Positions 49,516 through 58,645 of a stretch of DNA of 64,000 bases are shown piece after piece. A program made the translations under genes and the position numbers. The DNA lies in assembly GCF_002237445.1 (NCBI RefSeq), contig NZ_CP022527.1:186001-250000 (forward strand), in the 5' to 3' direction. Source of the stretch: Neisseria sp. KEM232 (GTDB taxonomy: Bacteria; Pseudomonadota; Gammaproteobacteria; Burkholderiales; Neisseriaceae). The notes under the pieces were generated by a model. The model saw nothing but the letters and a program-made list of their open reading frames with translations. It was not told the DNA's origin and did not search any database. Every line of letters begins with the position of its first letter. Within the stretch, counting starts at the first letter, position 1.

Positions 49516-50979
49516 ATGCGTATCGTAGAAAAAGCCTACACCTTCGACGACGTCCTGCTCGTTCCCGCACATTCCCAAGTGCTGCCGCGCGACGTTTCCC
49601 TCAAAACGCAGCTCACCCGCGACATCTCGCTCAACCTCCCCCTCCTCTCCGCCGCCATGGACACCGTAACCGAAGCCCGCTTGGCCATTTCGATGGCGCA
49701 GGAAGGCGGCATCGGCATCATCCATAAAAACATGACACCCGAACAGCAGGCCAGAGCGGTGGAAAAAGTCAAACGCCACGAAAGCGGCATCGTTAAAGAC
49801 CCCGTTACCGTTGCGCCCGACGTGTTAATCGGCGAACTGCTGGAACTGCGCGCCCAACGCAAACGCAAAATGTCCGGCCTGCCCGTTGTCAAAGACGGCA
49901 AAGTGGTCGGCATCGTAACCAACCGCGACCTGCGCTTTGAAAACCGCCTCGATTTGCCCGTGTCCGCCATCATGACCCCGCGCGAACGCCTCGTTACCGT
50001 GGCCGAAGGCACCAGCATCGACGAAGCGCGCGAACTAATGCACACCCATAAAGTCGAGCGCGTTTTGGTACTCAATGCCGACGACGAACTCAAAGGCCTG
50101 ATTACCGTTAAAGACATCATCAAAACCACCGAATTTCCCAATGCCAACAAAGATTCCGAAGGCCGTCTGCGCGTGGGTGCGGCCGTCGGCACGGGCGCGG
50201 ATACCGAAGAGCGCGTACGCGCACTGGTAGCGGCAGGCGCAGACGTTATCGTCGTCGATACCGCACACGGCCACAGCCAGGGCGTGCTCGACCGCGTGAA
50301 ATGGGTTAAAGAAAACTTCCCCGGCGTGCAGGTTATCGGCGGCAACATCGCCACCGCCAAAGCCGCGCTGGACTTGGTTGCCGCAGGCGCAGATGCAGTG
50401 AAAGTGGGCATCGGTCCCGGCTCCATCTGCACCACCCGCATCGTTGCCGGCGTGGGCGTACCGCAGCTTACCGCCATCCACAATGTTGCCGAAGCCCTCA
50501 AAGGCACAGGCGTACCGCTGATTGCCGACGGCGGCATCCGCTTCTCCGGCGACGTGGCTAAAGCCCTTGCCGCAGGCGCGTCCAGCGTGATGCTCGGCGG
50601 TATGTTTGCAGGCACGGAAGAAGCCCCCGGCGAAATCGAACTCTACCAAGGCCGCTCCTACAAATCCTATCGCGGCATGGGTTCGCTCGGCGCAATGAGC
50701 CAAGGCTCGAACGACCGCTACTTCCAAGACAAACAGGAAAGCGCAGACAAATACGTGCCCGAAGGCATCGAAGGCCGCGTGCCCTACAAAGGCCCGATTG
50801 TCAACATCATCCACCAGCTCACCGGCGGCCTGCGCTCCAGCATGGGCTACCTCGGCTGCGCCACCATCCGCGATATGCACGAAAAAGCCGAGTTTGTCGA
50901 AATCACTTCCGCAGGCATGAGCGAATCGCACGTCCACGACGTACAAATCACCAAAGAAGCGCCGAATTACCACCGCTGA
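49516..50979 (+). CDS. guaB: Inosine-5'-monophosphate dehydrogenase
   Basis: 487 aa. Oxidises IMP to XMP, the committed step to GMP. TIM barrel interrupted by a CBS pair (about 95-205, VTVAPDVLIGELL to LKGLITVKDIIK). Catalytic Cys305 in GPGSICTTR, flap YRGMGSLGAMSQGS. TACAAT at 49474-49479 is a plausible -10 box, 37 bases before the start. Confidence 0.97.
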   Translation: MRIVEKAYTFDDVLLVPAHSQVLPRDVSLKTQLTRDISLNLPLLSAAMDTVTEARLAISMAQEGGIGIIHKNMTPEQQARAVEKVKRHESGIVKDPVTVAPDVLIGELLELRAQRKRKMSGLPVVKDGKVVGIVTNRDLRFENRLDLPVSAIMTPRERLVTVAEGTSIDEARELMHTHKVERVLVLNADDELKGLITVKDIIKTTEFPNANKDSEGRLRVGAAVGTGADTEERVRALVAAGADVIVVDTAHGHSQGVLDRVKWVKENFPGVQVIGGNIATAKAALDLVAAGADAVKVGIGPGSICTTRIVAGVGVPQLTAIHNVAEALKGTGVPLIADGGIRFSGDVAKALAAGASSVMLGGMFAGTEEAPGEIELYQGRSYKSYRGMGSLGAMSQGSNDRYFQDKQESADKYVPEGIEGRVPYKGPIVNIIHQLTGGLRSSMGYLGCATIRDMHEKAEFVEITSAGMSESHVHDVQITKEAPNYHR

Positions 50980-51005
50980 TTGGCGATACCGATTTGACGT
51001 GATGC

Positions 51006-51068
51006 AAGGCCGTCTGAAAACGTAAAACGGGTTTTAACTCCGTTGAAGCTGCGCTTTCAGACGGCCTT
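51006..51068. terminator. Uptake-sequence hairpin after guaB, with composite arm
   Basis: AAGGCCGTCTGAAAACG and a distal TTTCAGACGGCCTT enclose a 36-base loop holding the TCCGTTGAAGCTGCGC unit shared with other sites. Serves guaB and the XRE gene. Confidence 0.75.
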
Positions 51069-51085
51069 TTTGCTTTGCCGCGGGC

Positions 51086-51482
51086 TTAAGCCTGCCGCTC
51101 GCGCATCAGGCGGATGATTTCCTGTAAGGCTCCCAGCTCGCGGTCTTTCTGCGCCAGCATTTCCGCTTGGTGTTTCTGCATCAGTTGCAGCTTGTCGATT
51201 TCGGCAGCCATTTGGATTTGGCTGTCGTAGATGTTTTGGTAGTTATCGGATGAAATGTTGTTGACGGACATGCTGTACCGCCCGTCTTCCTGCGCGATCA
51301 GGTTGAGGATGTCGGTGTCAAAGATTTCGGCGATCTGTTCCAGATGCGGCAGGTTCAGGCGCGTTTCGCCGCGTTCAATTTTTAGCGTAGCCGTTGGCCG
51401 ACAATCCCAGCCGCACGGCCAGCTCCTCCTGCGACCACTGCCGCTCTTCGCGCAGCGCGCGGATTTTCTCGTAGATTTTCAT
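51086..51482 (-). pseudogene. XRE-family regulator with a one-base frameshift
   Basis: The minus-strand gene starts MKIYEKIRALREERQWSQEE at 51482 and encodes a Cro/CI helix-turn-helix, then an acidic part and a coiled coil (QMAAEIDKLQLMQKHQ) ending MRERQA at 51086. After NGYAK an extra A in a run of five (T run at 51379-51383) shifts the frame and gives TGA. Removing one A restores ERGETRLNL. It could be real decay, slippage-based switching or a sequencing error. The 3' part contains an in-frame ATG at 51271. Confidence 0.75.
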
Positions 51483-51643
51483 AACAACACTTTTCGTGTG
51501 TACCGCTCCACTTTTTGCTGCTGGCAGCATAATGTAAACGGCGTTTACAATTATTTAACCGATGGCAGCGGATTTTAGACGGTTTGGTCGCAGCCCGCCA
51601 GATCGGTTCACATTCGATTGTAAACTCTTACCAAGAACAACAA

Positions 51644-52297
51644 ATGAAAAACATTTTTTCGGCGCGCGCCTTTGCCGTATTGCTGGCTGCCTCCGCGTTA
51701 ATCGCGGCAAACATAGCGCAGGCAGAACCGACGACGGAGGAGAAAAAACAGGCAGTAAGAGCCGCCATAAAAGCAGCAAGAGCGGAAGCCTGTGATGCCG
51801 GTTTTGAAAAAATCATGGTGCAGTCGGAACTGCCGCAGCCGGTTTATTTGGTGCTATAGGAAACAAGTGCCCCAGATTACTTTAAAGACCCCGATACAGG
51901 AGAAACAAGATGTTCGGGCGGTTCGGGCACGAATTACTACGGTCTAGCGCGGGTGGTGCAAACGGGAAACCGTTTTACCGTTACCGATAAAAATCTCTTC
52001 GACAAAATGGACAGAGCCAACGGAATCAATCCGAATCAGGATTATGAAGATCAGTCCAAAGCATTGAACAATCGTTTTATCCAATCCATAAAAGTTCTTG
52101 ATGGCAGCCGCATCAGGGTAGTGGCAGACAAATACGCCCCGGCGCGGGAAGACGACTTTCAGGGAAACAATTTTCCCACCCGTCGCTGGCAGTACGAGAT
52201 CAGTGTAACTAATATGAAGCTGCCGGATGCAAAACTGGTGTGCAAGCCGGAATACGTCGTCGACATTAAAGGCGAAAGCGTTATTTGCAAAAGATAG
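51644..52297 (+). pseudogene. Secreted protein gene interrupted by one amber codon
   Basis: Reads as one gene of about 217 codons: signal peptide MKNIFSARAFAVLLAASALIAAN..AEP, then TAG at 51857-51859, then a continuous frame (ETSAPDYFKDPDTGETRC, YYGLARVVQTGNRF, KYAPAREDDFQG) to CKR. No family recognised. Downstream internal starts such as the one at 51953 lack a signal peptide. An uptake-like hairpin with variant AGATCGTCTGAA follows at 52305-52345. Confidence 0.7.
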
Positions 52298-52384
52298 CCC
52301 TCTCAGATCGTCTGAAAAACCTTACAAATCCGTTTCAGACGATCTCTTTCCACAAAACCAAACACATTGAAAAGCGAGTTACCC

Positions 52385-53638
52385 ATGACAAACAAAAAAC
52401 TGATCCCCCTTGCTGCCGCTGTGTTCCTGCTGGCGGGCTGCCCTTTGCAGCAAGGCGACGACGAAACGAAAAAAGAGCTGGCCGCATTGAAAGAGCAGCT
52501 GGCGCAGCAGCAGAAACAGGAAGCCGAACGCGCCGAAAAAGCGAAGCTGGAAGAACAGGAAGTCAGACAGCAGCAGCGGGAAGATGAAATCTACCGCCAA
52601 GCGCAAGCGGACATGGAACTGAGGCAGGCATTTGAGGCGGAAGAGCAAAAGCAGGCGCAGGAAGAACAGGCCAAACAGGAAGCGGAAAAATCCAAGCAGG
52701 AGGCGTTGAAGAAAAAACCTGTGGAGAAGCTTGCACGTTATCAGGCGGTAGTGATCAGCGAGTCGGGCTACGGCGCACTGAACCTGCGCGGTTCGCCTTC
52801 GGCGCAGTCGGTGGTGGTTACCGAATTGCAGGACGGCACGGAAGTACAGGTTATTGCCGAAACCGATGTCTGCCACAATGGCGCCGCCTCGAAGCAACGC
52901 ACGCGGTCTTTGTTTTTTATCAGAAGATTTTCCAAAAAATTCCACAAACCGCGTGCGTGGTTGTGCCACATACTCTACCTTCACAGCAGAGGCCGTCTGA
53001 AAACCCTGATTCGGGTTTTCAGACGGCCTTTTTGCTTTGCTGCGGCACAAACGTCAATCGCGCAGGCGCATTTCGGCGGCGCGGGCGTGGGCGGTGAGGC
53101 TTTCGCCGTGGGCGAGCAGGCTGGCGGTTTTGCCCAGCGTCTGCGCGCCCTGTTCGGAGACGCGGATAAGGCTGGAGCGTTTTTGGAAGTCGTAGGTGCC
53201 CAGCGGCGAGGAAAAACGGGCGGTGCGGCTGGTGGGCAGGACATGGTTGGGGCCGGCGCAGTAGTCGCCGAGGCTTTCGCTGGTGTAGCGTCCCATAAAG
53301 ATTGCACCCGCGTGGCGGATTTTTTCCGCCCAGCGTTCGGGGTTTTCGACGGAGAGTTCGAGGTGTTCGGGGGCGATGTGGTTGGCGATTTCGCAGGCTT
53401 CGTCCAAGTCGCGCGCCAGTATCATCGCACCCCTGCCGCCCAGCGAGGCTTCGATGATGGCGCGGCGGGGCATGTCGTTTATCAGGCGGTTCATGGCCGT
53501 CTGAACGTCGTCGAGGTAGCTTTGCGAGGTGGCAATCAGTATGGCTTGGGCGATTTCGTCGTGTTCTGCCTGACTGAAGAGATCCATGGCCACCCAGTCG
53601 GCAGGGGTGCTGCCGTCGGCGATGACGAGGATTTCTGA
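52385..53638 (+). pseudogene. SH3b lipoprotein truncated, with its frame running into antisense hisD
   Basis: A lipobox LLAGC (Cys19) starts the mature protein, followed by a 100-residue charged coiled coil (QQQKQEAERAEKAK) and the first half of a bacterial SH3 domain (GYGALNLRGSPSAQSVVVTE, DGTEVQVIAETD) to about 52870. Then homology stops. The same frame passes an uptake hairpin (52990-53032) and stays open through 585 bases opposite hisD. The real gene lost its 3' end; the run-on tail is not a genuine protein. Confidence 0.7.
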
Positions 53639-54346
53639 GGGGCCGGCCACCATGTCGATGCCGACGACGCCGAAGACGCGGCGTTTGGCGGCGGCGACGT
53701 AGGCGTTGCCCGGGCCGGTGATTTTGTCGACTTGGGGGATGCTTTGTGTGCCGTAGGCGAGTGCGGCAACGGCCTGCGCGCCGCCGACGGTGTAGGCGCG
53801 GGTGACGCCGGCAACGTAGGCGGCGGCCAGCACGATGTCGTTGCGCTCGCCCTTGGGGGTGGGGACGACCATGATGATTTCGCCGACGCCGGCAACGTGG
53901 GCAGGTATGGCGTTCATGATGACGGAGCTGGGATAGGCCGCTTTGCCGCCGGGAACGTAGATTCCGACACGGTCGAGGGGGGTGATCTGTTGGCCGAGCA
54001 GGGTGCCGTCTTCGTCGGTGTAGCTCCACGATTCGAGTTTTTGACGGCGGTGGTAACTTTCAACGCGCTCGGCGGCGGTTTGCAGAGCGGCTTGTATGTC
54101 GGCGTCCAAGCGATCGAAAGCGGCTTTGAGTTCGCTCTGGCTCAGGGTGAGATCGGCGATGCTGTGCGCGGATGTGCCATCGAAGCGGTTGGTGTATTCG
54201 ATAAGGGCTGCGTCGCCACGGCGGCGGACGTCGTTGCAGATGTCGGCCACGATGCGTTCGGTTTCGGGGTTTTGCGCGGTTTCGAAGGCGAGCAGTTTGT
54301 CCAGTTCGCTGCGGAAGTTTGGCGAGGCGGTGGTGAGTTTTTTCAT
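53054..54346 (-). CDS. hisD: Histidinol dehydrogenase
   Basis: 430 aa. Oxidises L-histidinol to histidine in two NAD-dependent steps using zinc. VGIYVPGGKAAYPSSV, GPGNAYVAAAKRRVFG, AGPSEILVIAD, the SQAEHDEIAQAIL zinc and base region, and ENPERWAEKIRHAGAIF are typical. Stands alone here without other his genes. Confidence 0.96.
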   Translation of the reverse strand: MKKLTTASPNFRSELDKLLAFETAQNPETERIVADICNDVRRRGDAALIEYTNRFDGTSAHSIADLTLSQSELKAAFDRLDADIQAALQTAAERVESYHRRQKLESWSYTDEDGTLLGQQITPLDRVGIYVPGGKAAYPSSVIMNAIPAHVAGVGEIIMVVPTPKGERNDIVLAAAYVAGVTRAYTVGGAQAVAALAYGTQSIPQVDKITGPGNAYVAAAKRRVFGVVGIDMVAGPSEILVIADGSTPADWVAMDLFSQAEHDEIAQAILIATSQSYLDDVQTAMNRLINDMPRRAIIEASLGGRGAMILARDLDEACEIANHIAPEHLELSVENPERWAEKIRHAGAIFMGRYTSESLGDYCAGPNHVLPTSRTARFSSPLGTYDFQKRSSLIRVSEQGAQTLGKTASLLAHGESLTAHARAAEMRLRD

Positions 54347-54475
54347 GGTGCGTTCCGTGGGATGTGATGGCGGCTTTCAGACGGCCTTTTGTCTGCATGA
54401 AAGAGGCCGTCTGAAAGCCGTGTTTATATCATCTGCCGCATGGTGCGGGCAACGAGCGGGGCGGGCAGCAAGGAA

Positions 54476-54527
54476 AAGGCCGTCTGAAAATGCCTGCCCT
54501 GTCGGGGCGGAGTTTTCAGACGGCCTT
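54476..54527 (-). terminator. Uptake-sequence hairpin after exbD
   Basis: AAGGCCGTCTGAAAA and its complement enclose GCCTGCCCTGTCGGGGC; about 20 bases past the exbD stop on the minus strand. Another uptake pair lies at about 54375-54415. Confidence 0.8.
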
Positions 54528-54544
54528 GCTGTTTTCGCGGCGGT

Positions 54545-54991
54545 TTACTGCGGCGGGGCAACACTTTTGATTTCGGTGTTGAAGCCGATTTTTTTGATTT
54601 TGGCTTCTTTGGCCATGTCGATAGCTTGGATCACCGTGCCGTAATCGACGTCTTTCGAGGCGTCTACCGCCAGCACGACGTCGGGGTTGCGCGCCACGGC
54701 TTCGGCAAAGGCGGAAGCGAGGTTTTCCTTGGCTGTGGGCGTGCTGCTGCGGTCGATGAAATATTGGCCGCTGTCGTCCACCGACAGCCACATCGGTTCT
54801 TTCGGCTTCTGTTCTTCTTCCGACTGCGCGTCCACGGAAGCAGTCGGCAGCTGGATTTGGATGGAATGGGTGAGCACGGGCATGGTGATCATAAACACGA
54901 TCAGCAGCACCAGCATCACGTCTACCAGCGGGGTGACGTTGATGTCGCTTACCGGTGCGTCGTCGTCGCCGTCGTTCATCGAAAAGGACAT
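54545..54991 (-). CDS. exbD: Biopolymer transport protein ExbD
   Basis: 148 aa with one membrane helix near the start (VTPLVDVMLVLLIVFMIT) containing the essential Asp, and a periplasmic domain. With ExbB it converts proton flow into TonB movement. Last gene of tonB-exbB-exbD, three bases after exbB. Confidence 0.95.
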   Translation of the reverse strand: MSFSMNDGDDDAPVSDINVTPLVDVMLVLLIVFMITMPVLTHSIQIQLPTASVDAQSEEEQKPKEPMWLSVDDSGQYFIDRSSTPTAKENLASAFAEAVARNPDVVLAVDASKDVDYGTVIQAIDMAKEAKIKKIGFNTEIKSVAPPQ

Positions 54992-54994
54992 GGC

Positions 54995-55660
54995 TTACTC
55001 CTTGTCTTTTTTGTTCAGGATTTGCGCGTGCAGGTCGTGGCCGAAGGCGTTGAGGTCTTGCAGCAGGGTTTTGTTGCCGCGCACGAGGAAGTTATAGGCC
55101 AATACGGCAGGAATGGCGGCGAAGAGGCCGACGGCGGTGGCAATCAGTGCTTCGCCGATGGGGCCGGCTACGGCAGCGATGCTGACTTGGCCGCTTTGGC
55201 CGATGTTGAGCAGGGCTTTGTGGATGCCCCATACGGTGCCGAACAGGCCGATAAACGGCGCGCTCGAACCGATGGAGGCAAGGGCGGTGAGGCCGCCGTC
55301 GAAACGGCGCATGATCTGGCTGATGCTGTATTGGATCTGGCGCAGCAGGTACGGGCCGAAGGGAACGCCGGATGCGAGGTTGGCATCTTTGTTGCGGTGG
55401 AAGGTTTCGTCGGTTTTCACTGCATCAAGCAGCATGTCGCTCATCGGCGATTCGTGTTCGCGGGCAATTTTCACAGCCTCTTCCAGCGATTTGGCATTCC
55501 AAATCAGCTCTTTGACGCGGGCGTTGCCGGCTTTGGCGCGGCGCAGTTTGATGGTGCGGACTATCATCACCGTCCAAGTGGCCAGACTCATGATGATGAG
55601 GATGATGAAGGCGGTGATCAGAACGAAATCGCCTTGTTTGAAAACGTGTAGTAAATCCAT
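54995..55660 (-). CDS. exbB: Biopolymer transport protein ExbB
   Basis: 221 aa MotA/TolQ/ExbB channel protein: an N-terminal helix (FVLITAFIILIIMSLATWTV) and the paired C-terminal helices with GLFGTVWGIHKAL and GEALIATAVGLFAAIPAVLAY. Forms the proton channel of the TonB motor in the inner membrane. Confidence 0.95.
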   Translation of the reverse strand: MDLLHVFKQGDFVLITAFIILIIMSLATWTVMIVRTIKLRRAKAGNARVKELIWNAKSLEEAVKIAREHESPMSDMLLDAVKTDETFHRNKDANLASGVPFGPYLLRQIQYSISQIMRRFDGGLTALASIGSSAPFIGLFGTVWGIHKALLNIGQSGQVSIAAVAGPIGEALIATAVGLFAAIPAVLAYNFLVRGNKTLLQDLNAFGHDLHAQILNKKDKE

Positions 55661-55702
55661 ATTGTGCTGCTCTCTTTTGCTGTTGATTTGAAATTGGTCG
55701 AC

Positions 55703-55744
55703 GGAGGCCGTCTGAACGCGTGTGCCGTTTTTTCAGACGGCCTC
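55703..55744 (-). terminator. Uptake-sequence hairpin between tonB and exbB
   Basis: GGAGGCCGTCTGAAC... faces TTCAGACGGCCTCC. It may weaken read-through from tonB into exbB-exbD. Confidence 0.7.
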
Positions 55745-55751
55745 CGAGGGA

Positions 55752-56687
55752 TTAATCGTTAAGCTCGAAAACGATTTTCGCGCCTTTGAAGCGTACCCAT
55801 TTGCCGTGGGTTTGGTAATGCCCCGACATCGCTCCGCGTTTGGCCGCGGCGTCTAAGCGGGCATAGCCGCTGCCTTTGGTGATTTTCACCTCGGTGGCGC
55901 GTCCACTCGGATCGACGAGCACCTCCATCACAATCGTGCCGGTTTCGCCGTTTTCGACTGAAAGGGGCGGATAAGACGGTGTGGCCAGTCTGCCTCCGGC
56001 TTTGACGATGGCATTGCCTGCGCTGCCGCCGGCACCGTCACCACCACCGCTTCCGCCGCCGCTGCCGGGGCCTCTGCCCGACCCGGTGCCGGGGCCGTCT
56101 CCCGTGCCGTCGCCGCCGCCTCTGCCGCCGCCCGTTCCCGTGCTGCCGGGTTTGCCGTGGGCTTTCGGATCGGTGCCCTGCCCCTCGCCGCTGCCGGTAC
56201 CGCCGGGAGCGGTGAATTCCGGTTTTTTCGCCGGAGGCGGCGCGGGAGGTGCGGGCGGAGCCGGTTTCGGCTCGAGCTTGGGTTCGGGTTTCGGTTGCGG
56301 CTTGGGCTCGATTTTTTCTTCCGGTTTTTCCTCTTTCGGAATGCGGATATCGGCTTTACGGTCGTGCGTAATCACCGGTTTGAGCTTCGGCTTTTCAGGT
56401 TCTTTCACTACCGGCTTCGGCTTCTCGATCGGTGGCCGGGGTTTGGGCTTCTCAGGCTCGGGCTGCGGCTCTGCCTGCTGAGGCTGCTCCGGCGCCGGAG
56501 CAGCCTCCGGCTCGCCCCCGCCTCCGCCGCCCGGCGGACCGAAAGCGGCCAAATCGACAAACTCCATATCTTCCACATCGGGAAGTTCGGGCTTGTTGTT
56601 GAGCAAAAGCAGCAGCGCAAACAGCGCCGCGTGCATCAGCACAACGAATCCGAAAACGGAAAAGGTTAATAGGCGGTCATTTTTCAT
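55752..56687 (-). CDS. tonB: Energy transducer TonB
   Basis: 311 aa. N-terminal membrane anchor (VFGFVVLMHAALFALLLLL), a long Pro/Glu/Lys spacer (about 60-150), a Gly/Ser/Thr repeat stretch (about 160-225) and the TonB C-terminal domain (LSVENGETGTIVMEVLVDP, KITKGSGYARLDAAA). Spans the periplasm to energise outer-membrane iron receptors. The Gly-rich stretch is long compared with E. coli TonB. Upstream is AT-rich sequence, but I find no convincing Fur box. Confidence 0.94.
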   Translation of the reverse strand: MKNDRLLTFSVFGFVVLMHAALFALLLLLNNKPELPDVEDMEFVDLAAFGPPGGGGGGEPEAAPAPEQPQQAEPQPEPEKPKPRPPIEKPKPVVKEPEKPKLKPVITHDRKADIRIPKEEKPEEKIEPKPQPKPEPKLEPKPAPPAPPAPPPAKKPEFTAPGGTGSGEGQGTDPKAHGKPGSTGTGGGRGGGDGTGDGPGTGSGRGPGSGGGSGGGDGAGGSAGNAIVKAGGRLATPSYPPLSVENGETGTIVMEVLVDPSGRATEVKITKGSGYARLDAAAKRGAMSGHYQTHGKWVRFKGAKIVFELND

Positions 56688-56903
56688 AGGGACGGCATAC
56701 TAATAAAAACAATTTTTGCTTGCAAGGTATTTTTTGCAGTTTTTTGTTTTTTCTTTACATATTCTAAACGGTATTAATTTGGAGATATTTGGGATTTGGC
56801 ATTGATATATTTGAAATAACGATCGGTATTAGTACTGAACATTGCAGATAGCGTCACGGTATGTTTTATTCAGACCGTTTTGATTGAGATTCCGAAAATT
56901 ATA

Positions 56904-56938
56904 AAAAAAGCCAAACCGGAATCCGATTTGGCTTTTTT
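56904..56938 (-). terminator. Terminator after tRNA-Lys
   Basis: AAAAAAGCCAAACCGGA facing TCCGATTTGGCTTTTTT, just after the tRNA on the minus strand. Confidence 0.85.
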
Positions 56939-56946
56939 CAGGATTT

Positions 56947-57022
56947 TGGTGGGTCGTGAGCGATTCGAACGCTCGACCAACGGATTAAAAGTCCGCTGCT
57001 CTACCGACTGAGCTAACGACCC
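56947..57022 (-). tRNA. tRNA-Lys (anticodon TTT)
   Basis: 76 nt with encoded CCA. Acceptor GGGTCGT pairs with ACGACCC, D arm AGCTCAGTCGGTAGAGC, anticodon loop CTTTTAA, T loop GTTCGAATC. Confidence 0.97.
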
Positions 57023-57161
57023 ATCGAATAATCGAAGTCGCGCATAATATCGGCGGAGCAGTCGGGCGTCAAGCGTTTTTTGTCTGCGGTGTTTTGACTT
57101 CGCTGAGGCTTCGCTTTCAGACAGCCTGACGCTGTTGTTGCTTGTTTAATGCTTAATCTTC

Positions 57162-57977
57162 TTATGCGTAGTCGGTTTTCAGAACGGTGATGCCGGTTTG
57201 GCCGAAAGACAGGGTGGTTTTCAGGCTTTCTATGGCGGCGCAGATGCGTTGGGTGACGGCTTCCGCTTCAGCCTGGTGTCGTTCGGTCATGCCGTCGGGC
57301 ATTTTGCCGAAGAGGGCGGCGTCGAGCAGTTTTTCGGCGTGGATGCCGGGGTGGTGGTTGTGGATGACGGCGGGGTCGCGGCTGCCGAACAGGGTGCCGA
57401 CGACGGCGGCACGGGTGAGGGCGATGCCGAGGGCGGCATCTTCGCCGCCGAAGCGGCGGAACAGGGCGTCTTGCGGGAAGCCGCCGCAGGCCAGCAGGAC
57501 GCTGCGACGGAAGACCATATTGCCGCCGACGGTCATTTCCAGCCGCTGCCAGGCTTCGGCGAAGGCGGGATGGGCTGTGTAATGGTCGGGAAAACCGGCG
57601 GGACGCAGTTTGAGGCGGATGAGAGCGAGGTAGGGTATGGTTTCGAGGGCGAGATATGCGGGAGCGAGGGCTTCAGCTTCGTAGGCGTCGTCGGCATCGA
57701 GAAAGGCGGCGAAATCAGCATCGCTCTGTAACACGCCCCAGTTACGGGCTTGGGCGGCGCCGACGTTTTGCGACAGGCGTGTGCAGCGGATTTGCGGGTA
57801 TTGTGCGGTAAGCTCCGCCATCACCTCGGCTGTGCGGTCTTGCGAGGCGTCGTCGACCAGCCAGACTTGACGCACGCGGCTTTGCGCCAACGCGCTTTCG
57901 GCGGCGGCGCGCAGGGTGGCGGCGGCGTTGTAGCAGGGAATAATGACGTCGAGGGTGGGCTTGTGGTCGGTTTGCAT
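57162..57977 (-). CDS. Family 2 glycosyltransferase
   Basis: 271 aa GT-A fold: VIIPCYNAAATLRAA at the start, VDDASQDRT, and the metal-binding FLDADD; MVFRRSVLLACGGF and FGGEDAALGIAL mark the acceptor side. No membrane helix. Transfers a sugar from a nucleotide donor to an unknown acceptor, perhaps in LOS or surface glycan synthesis. An uptake sequence lies just before its start. Confidence 0.85.
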   Translation of the reverse strand: MQTDHKPTLDVIIPCYNAAATLRAAAESALAQSRVRQVWLVDDASQDRTAEVMAELTAQYPQIRCTRLSQNVGAAQARNWGVLQSDADFAAFLDADDAYEAEALAPAYLALETIPYLALIRLKLRPAGFPDHYTAHPAFAEAWQRLEMTVGGNMVFRRSVLLACGGFPQDALFRRFGGEDAALGIALTRAAVVGTLFGSRDPAVIHNHHPGIHAEKLLDAALFGKMPDGMTERHQAEAEAVTQRICAAIESLKTTLSFGQTGITVLKTDYA

Positions 57978-58202
57978 GATGGAGGCCGTCTGAAAAAATA
58001 ATGGAAGTGTACTGGTTTGAGGCCGTCCCCGCCTTTACCCCTTCAGGACATAAACGCGGCGATGATGTTTCTGAAGGGCGGTTTGCGCTTTCAGACGGCC
58101 TTAATGGTATCCTGCCTCTGCCTTAATGTTAAAAGGAAGGTGCCGGCTGCCGCAGAACGGTTTGGCGGCGGCATTGGCACACAGGTAAACGAAAGGAGTT
58201 TT

Positions 58203-58496
58203 ATGTCTGACAAACTGACGCGTGCCGAGGCGGCGGTTTACCGTCTGCTGACGCTTGCCGACCGGCCCGATGAAACGGTGGAAGTTCTGTTTGGCAAACC
58301 GTTTGCGGCCGAAACGGGCGAATGGGTGTGTCCCTGCCGTATCGTCGGGGCGGGCAGGGACATGTGTTTTCGGGTTTTCGGTGCGGACGGCGTGCAGGCT
58401 TTGCAGTTGGCGTTTGCCGTTATCGACGGCGCGATGGCGGACAAAGGTTTGCGGTTGCTGTGGGACGGCGAAGCCTTCGGCGGTTTTAATAGTTAA
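58203..58496 (+). CDS. Small uncharacterised protein (DUF6968-like)
   Basis: 97 aa from the ATG at 58203 with AAAGGAG six bases upstream. The GEWVCPCRIVG and DGVQALQLAFAVID segments resemble DUF6968 proteins, which have no known function. Compact, no signal peptide. Its stop abuts a Correia-like repeat. Confidence 0.6.
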   Translation: MSDKLTRAEAAVYRLLTLADRPDETVEVLFGKPFAAETGEWVCPCRIVGAGRDMCFRVFGADGVQALQLAFAVIDGAMADKGLRLLWDGEAFGGFNS

Positions 58497-58500
58497 CCAA

Positions 58501-58645
58501 AATAGAAAATATACAGCGTTGCTGCGCCTTAGCTCGAAGAGGGCGGCTTTCTACGGCATTTAAAATGCCAAGAAAACCTGCCCCGTATTACCCATACTGT
58601 CTTTGGCTTGCGGCCTTGTATCTTTCCTATTTTGTTTCACTATAC
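58501..58645 (+). repeat. Correia-like repeat, copy 2
   Basis: Matches the minus strand of 15571-15716: CAGCGTTGCTGCGCCTTAGC, AAAATGCCAAG, AAACCTGCC, CTTGCGG and CTTGTATCTTTCC, ending TTTCACTATA. The right end forms the last codons of the phosphatase gene on the other strand. Confidence 0.6.

Noticed and set aside
56690..56830. Fur box upstream of tonB
   Set aside because: The region is AT-rich, but no 19-base match close to GATAATGATAATCATTATC is visible.
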